Assembly: GCA_965369325.1 (NCBI GenBank)
Contig: CBDUQI010000081.1
Coordinates: 1-22,679 of the forward strand
Reading direction: 5' to 3'
Source of the DNA: CBDUQI01 sp965369325
Lineage (GTDB): Bacteria; Pseudomonadota; Gammaproteobacteria; Steroidobacterales; JBCBZW01
DNA length: 22,679 bases
Shown here: positions 19,608 through 22,679 of the stretch, piece by piece
How positions within the stretch are numbered: the first letter of the stretch is position 1
Layout of the letters: every line of letters starts with the position of its first letter
The notes under the pieces: model-generated
Seen by the model: only the letters and a program-made list of their open reading frames with translations
The model's database searches: none
Told to the model about the DNA's origin: nothing
Translations under genes and position numbers: made by a program

Positions 19608-21341
19608 ATGCCCGTGACCGCCCGCCCCCGCGTCCGTCCACGCCCTGCAGGCCTAGCCCTGGGGCTCGCGCTGAGCACTGCGCTCCTCAGCCCATCTGCG
19701 CAATCTGCCAGCCACGAGATGAAACACGCAGCCAATGGCATGGTGGCCTCGCGCAGTGCGTTGGCTTCGCAAGTTGGCGCACAAATGCTCGCCCAGGGCG
19801 GCAACGCCATCGACGCGGCTGTGGCAACCGGATTCGCCCTCGCGGTCACCTATCCTTCGGCCGGCAACCTCGCGGGCGGCGGCTTTATGGTCATCCGACT
19901 GGCGGATGGGCAAGTGATCACCAACGATCATCGCGAGGTTGCACCCGCCGCTGCCACCCAAAAGATGTATCAGGATGCCAATGGCGAGGTAATCGATGGG
20001 CTATCCACCGCCACCCATCTGGCGATTGGGGTACCCGGCACGGTGGACGGGTTGCTCGCAATCCAGGCGCGCTACGGCAAATTTGATCGCAAAACCGTTA
20101 TCGCGCCCGCGCTCAAATTTGCCCGTGACGGCATCACCGTCTCTTACGATCTCTCCCGCTCGCTACAACGGCGACGTAAACAGTTCGAGAAATTTCCTGC
20201 CAGCATGGCCAAATTCTTCAAAGCCGACGGCACCGCGTATGCAGCCGGCGAACTGTTCAAACAGTCCGATCTGGCACAGACATTAAAGAGAATCAGCGAG
20301 CACGGACGCGAGGGGTTTTATCAGGGTCGCACCGCCGAGTTAATCGTTGCCGAGATGCAACGCGGCAACGGCATTATTACGCTCGAGGATCTGGCCGCAT
20401 ACCAATCCGTCTGGCGCGAGCCCGTTCGCGGCAGTTACCGAGACCACGAAGTCCTCGCGATGCCGCCGCCCTCCTCCGGCGGCGTGCTGGTGGTGCAAAT
20501 GCTCAACATGCTGGAAGCCTACGACGTCGGCGCCATGGGCTACGGCAGTGCCGATGCCATCCACTTGATGATCGAAGCCGAACGGCGCGCGTACGCAGAC
20601 CTCGCAGAGCACCTGGGTGATCCGGATTTTTATCCCGTACCGCTGGATAGGCTGCTGGACAAGGACTATGCGCGTAAGCGCATGGCCTCCTTCGAGCCGG
20701 GCAAAGCCAGTCGCTCAGATGACATTTTTGCCGGAAGCTGGCCGCAGGAAAGCCGCGACACCACCCACGTCTCGGTGATGGACAGCGCCGGCAATGCAGT
20801 GGCTTACACCACCACGCTTAACCTGGGCTACGGATCGAAGATCGTTGCCGCCGGCACCGGTATGCTGATGAACAACGAGATGGATGACTTCTCCTCCAAA
20901 GAAGACACTCCCAACGCCTTCGGCCTACTCGGGCGTAAAGCCAACGCCATCGCGCCGGGTAAGCGCATGCTCAGCTCTATGTCGCCCACCATCGTGCTAA
21001 AAGATGGCCAGCCGATGCTGGTCACCGGCTCGCCCGGCGGCAGCACCATTATTACGACGGTGTTTCAGGTGCTAGTAAATGTTATCGATCATGGCATGGA
21101 CTTATCCAACGCCGTTGGCAAACCACGCTTCCACCACCAATGGCAACCGGACCGGATTGCGTACGAAAAATATGGCATCTCCCCGGATACGCTGGCAACG
21201 CTCAAGGCGCGAGGGCATCAAAAAATGTCCGAAGTGACGTGGGGTCGCGGCATCGGCGATGCCAATTCGGTAATGCGGGTGGGCGATGATATCCAGGGGA
21301 TGAACGACCCGCGCAATGACGGCGCCGCCGCCGGATACTGA
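19608..21341 (+). CDS. ggt: Gamma-glutamyltransferase (glutathione hydrolase), periplasmic
   Basis: The 577-residue protein aligns by eye along its full length with Escherichia coli GGT, which cleaves the gamma-glutamyl bond of glutathione and other gamma-glutamyl compounds by transfer or hydrolysis in the periplasm. Residues 1-34 form a Sec signal peptide: basic start, hydrophobic core, then AQSA. The autoprocessing nucleophile is Thr385 in DTTHVSVMD, so the large subunit would be about 35-384 and the small subunit 385-577. Substrate contacts are conserved: Arg109 (DHREVAP), Asn405, Asp427 (NNEMDDFS), Ser456-Ser457 (LSSMSPT) and Gly477-Gly478 (TGSPGGS). The lid loop is present, but the E. 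coli gate Tyr444 is Phe438 here. The protein ends in the family-typical AAGY. It begins a plus-strand operon; the next start lies 2 bases after its TGA. Confidence 0.95.
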   Translation: MPVTARPRVRPRPAGLALGLALSTALLSPSAQSASHEMKHAANGMVASRSALASQVGAQMLAQGGNAIDAAVATGFALAVTYPSAGNLAGGGFMVIRLADGQVITNDHREVAPAAATQKMYQDANGEVIDGLSTATHLAIGVPGTVDGLLAIQARYGKFDRKTVIAPALKFARDGITVSYDLSRSLQRRRKQFEKFPASMAKFFKADGTAYAAGELFKQSDLAQTLKRISEHGREGFYQGRTAELIVAEMQRGNGIITLEDLAAYQSVWREPVRGSYRDHEVLAMPPPSSGGVLVVQMLNMLEAYDVGAMGYGSADAIHLMIEAERRAYADLAEHLGDPDFYPVPLDRLLDKDYARKRMASFEPGKASRSDDIFAGSWPQESRDTTHVSVMDSAGNAVAYTTTLNLGYGSKIVAAGTGMLMNNEMDDFSSKEDTPNAFGLLGRKANAIAPGKRMLSSMSPTIVLKDGQPMLVTGSPGGSTIITTVFQVLVNVIDHGMDLSNAVGKPRFHHQWQPDRIAYEKYGISPDTLATLKARGHQKMSEVTWGRGIGDANSVMRVGDDIQGMNDPRNDGAAAGY

Positions 21342-21343
21342 TC

Positions 21344-22228
21344 ATGGGCAGCACGCAAACCACTCGCCTGCGCATTGGCGGGGTGCCGGAGCACTTTAAT
21401 CTGCCGTGGCATCAGGCAATAGCCAACGGCAGCTTTGAAGCGGCCGCTATCGACCTTATCTACACCGACTACCCGCAGGGCACCGGCGCCATGACTGGGG
21501 CGTTGCGCGAGGGCGAACTGGATCTGGCAGTGGTGCTTACCGAGGGCGCGGTGGCCGACATCCTGAACGGCGGGCGCAATAAACTGGTCAAGGTTTACGT
21601 CTCATCACCCCTTATCTGGGGATTGCATGTAGCCGCGCACAGCGCCTTTCAAACGCCGCACGATGCGCGCGGCAGCCGCTATGCAATTTCCCGCCCAGGC
21701 TCCGGCTCGCATCTGATGGGCATTGTCGATGCCCGCGAACGTGGATGGCCCACCGATGATCTTAACTTTGTACAGGTAGGCGATCTGCCCGGCGCGCGGG
21801 CGGCGCTTGCCAGCGATGACGCTGATTTGTTTCTGTGGGAAAAGTTCACTACCAAGCCTCTGGTGGATGCCGGGGAATTTCGGCGCATTGGCGAATGCGT
21901 GGTTGCCTGGCCGGCGTTTGTGATTGCCGCAAGCGAGCGGGCGCTGGCCCGACACCCGCAGGCGATTAGGCGAACCTGCCAGGTGATCAACCGTGCCTGC
22001 GCTAACCTAATGGCCGACCCTGAGGCCGTTGAGGTGATTGCCGAACGCTACAGGCTGCGCCCGGAAGATACTCAGGCGTGGTTTGAAAGCACACAATGGA
22101 GCACTGACTTTTGCGCGCCACGCGAGGCCCTCGCGCGGGTGAGCAGTGAGCTTGCCACCCTTGGCGTGGTCCCGAGCGATCATGCCGACCCGGCAACGCT
22201 CTGGTACGATGGAGCATCAGGCGAGTAA
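21344..22228 (+). CDS. Type 2 periplasmic-binding-fold protein without signal peptide (Ca3427/NMT1-like)
   Basis: The 294-residue product has the bilobed type 2 periplasmic-binding-protein pattern: a first lobe opening RLRIGGVPEHFNLPWHQAIA, then TDYPQGTGAM, LREGELDLAVVLTEGAV and SPLIWGLHVAA, and a second lobe with SRPGSGSHLMGIV. These resemble proteins named after Candida albicans Ca3427 and relatives of NMT1/THI5- and SsuA-type binding proteins; the assignment is from memory of the family. There is no hydrophobic leader, so the protein is probably cytosolic and not an ordinary ABC transporter receptor. No permease or ATPase gene is adjacent. Its ATG lies 2 bases after the ggt stop with only a weak ribosome site, suggesting translational coupling. 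The ligand is unknown; a small anionic or pyrimidine-like compound is possible. Stop TAA at 22226-22228. Confidence 0.8.
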   Translation: MGSTQTTRLRIGGVPEHFNLPWHQAIANGSFEAAAIDLIYTDYPQGTGAMTGALREGELDLAVVLTEGAVADILNGGRNKLVKVYVSSPLIWGLHVAAHSAFQTPHDARGSRYAISRPGSGSHLMGIVDARERGWPTDDLNFVQVGDLPGARAALASDDADLFLWEKFTTKPLVDAGEFRRIGECVVAWPAFVIAASERALARHPQAIRRTCQVINRACANLMADPEAVEVIAERYRLRPEDTQAWFESTQWSTDFCAPREALARVSSELATLGVVPSDHADPATLWYDGASGE

Positions 22229-22308
22229 CCCGCGCAACCATCTCGACGGCGCCGGTGCGCGGCTTTCAGCACCACACCAGCAGTGCCTGACTGTGGCGAG
22301 CAGATTGG

Positions 22309-22679
22309 ATGAACGAAACCCTCAACCACGCCCTGGGCGCTAGCGTCGGGGCGGACAATATCCTCACCGGCGACGCCGTCCGCCAGCGAAACACCTATTG
22401 GGGTCAGCACACCCCCTGCCAGGCCGACGCCATCGTGCGCCCAGGCGACACTGCCGAGCTGGTACAGGTGGTACGTGCGTGCGCTCGCGCGCGGTGCGCG
22501 ATGGTGCCCATGGGCGGGCTGACCGGGCTGGTGAATGGCTGTGTGGCTCAACCCGGGCAGATTGGCCTCTCGCTGGAACGCATGCGTCACCTCGAGGCCG
22601 TCTCAACCACCGACTTTACCCTCACCGCACAGGCGGGCATGTTCTTCCCGGTGGATATTGGCGCACGCGGCACCTGCAC
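22309..22679 (+). CDS. FAD-binding oxidoreductase, GlcD/D-2-hydroxyacid dehydrogenase type (N-terminal part)
   Basis: The first 123 residues match the N-terminus of FAD_binding_4 flavoproteins such as glycolate oxidase subunit GlcD and D-lactate or D-2-hydroxyglutarate dehydrogenases, which oxidise 2-hydroxy acids. Visible motifs are AIVRPGDTAELVQVVRAC, the FAD pyrophosphate loop VPMGGLTGLVNG (residues 66-77; usual form VPxGGxTGLVxG), LSLERMRHLEAV, and FPVDIGARGTC at the edge. An in-frame TGA at 22288-22290 makes ATG 22309 the only standard start; a GGCGAG about 8 bases upstream may be its ribosome site. It follows the preceding gene after 80 bases on the same strand, so co-transcription is likely. 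About 15 residues normally found between the AG of 'xAxAG' and 'xFFPxDxGARG' are missing after Gly110. The C-terminus lies outside the window. Confidence 0.85.
   Translation, partial: MNETLNHALGASVGADNILTGDAVRQRNTYWGQHTPCQADAIVRPGDTAELVQVVRACARARCAMVPMGGLTGLVNGCVAQPGQIGLSLERMRHLEAVSTTDFTLTAQAGMFFPVDIGARGTC

Overview
The window (GC-rich, high coding density) looks like the chromosome of a Gram-negative bacterium, most likely a proteobacterium. This is inferred from the Escherichia-type periplasmic gamma-glutamyltransferase, the Sec signal peptides and the style of the exported multidomain protein. No rRNA, tRNA, insertion sequence, CRISPR array or phage gene was seen.

Region 1 (1-19295, minus strand) is one open reading frame of at least 6,431 codons that runs off the left edge. 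It encodes an exported giant protein. From N- to C-terminus it has a signal peptide, a roughly 420-residue beta-rich head with two BIG2-like modules, and about 21 tandem Ig-like modules of the 'PxVxIxxPxxG ... DDxGVxxVxxxVDG' (Big_7) kind. An unclassified island of about 270 residues interrupts the Ig array, and a linker of about 185 residues follows it. The C-terminal half is built from a recurring four-domain unit: LVIVD-type beta-propeller, SbsA-like Ig domain, first TIG/IPT-like domain, second TIG/IPT-like domain. Four units are complete and a fifth is cut by the window edge. This supradomain repeat is the most striking feature of the window. The many long plus-strand reading frames across this region are antisense shadows.

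Region 2 (19302-19607) is the intergenic space between the divergent giant gene and the plus-strand genes. It holds an AT-rich TATATATA block that could serve as a -10 element. Further along is a hairpin followed by GACGCAA, with a partial resemblance to the c-di-GMP-I (GEMM-I) riboswitch core. A good Shine-Dalgarno sequence sits before the next gene.

Region 3 (19608-22679, plus strand) holds a probable small operon. It has a complete gamma-glutamyltransferase with its catalytic residues, then, 2 bases later, a substrate-binding-protein-like gene without a signal peptide. After an 80-base gap comes the start of a GlcD-like FAD-binding oxidoreductase, cut by the right edge. That last gene appears to lack about 15 residues normally present in the family's FAD domain.

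No functional link between the giant protein and the plus-strand genes can be read from the sequence beyond their divergent arrangement.
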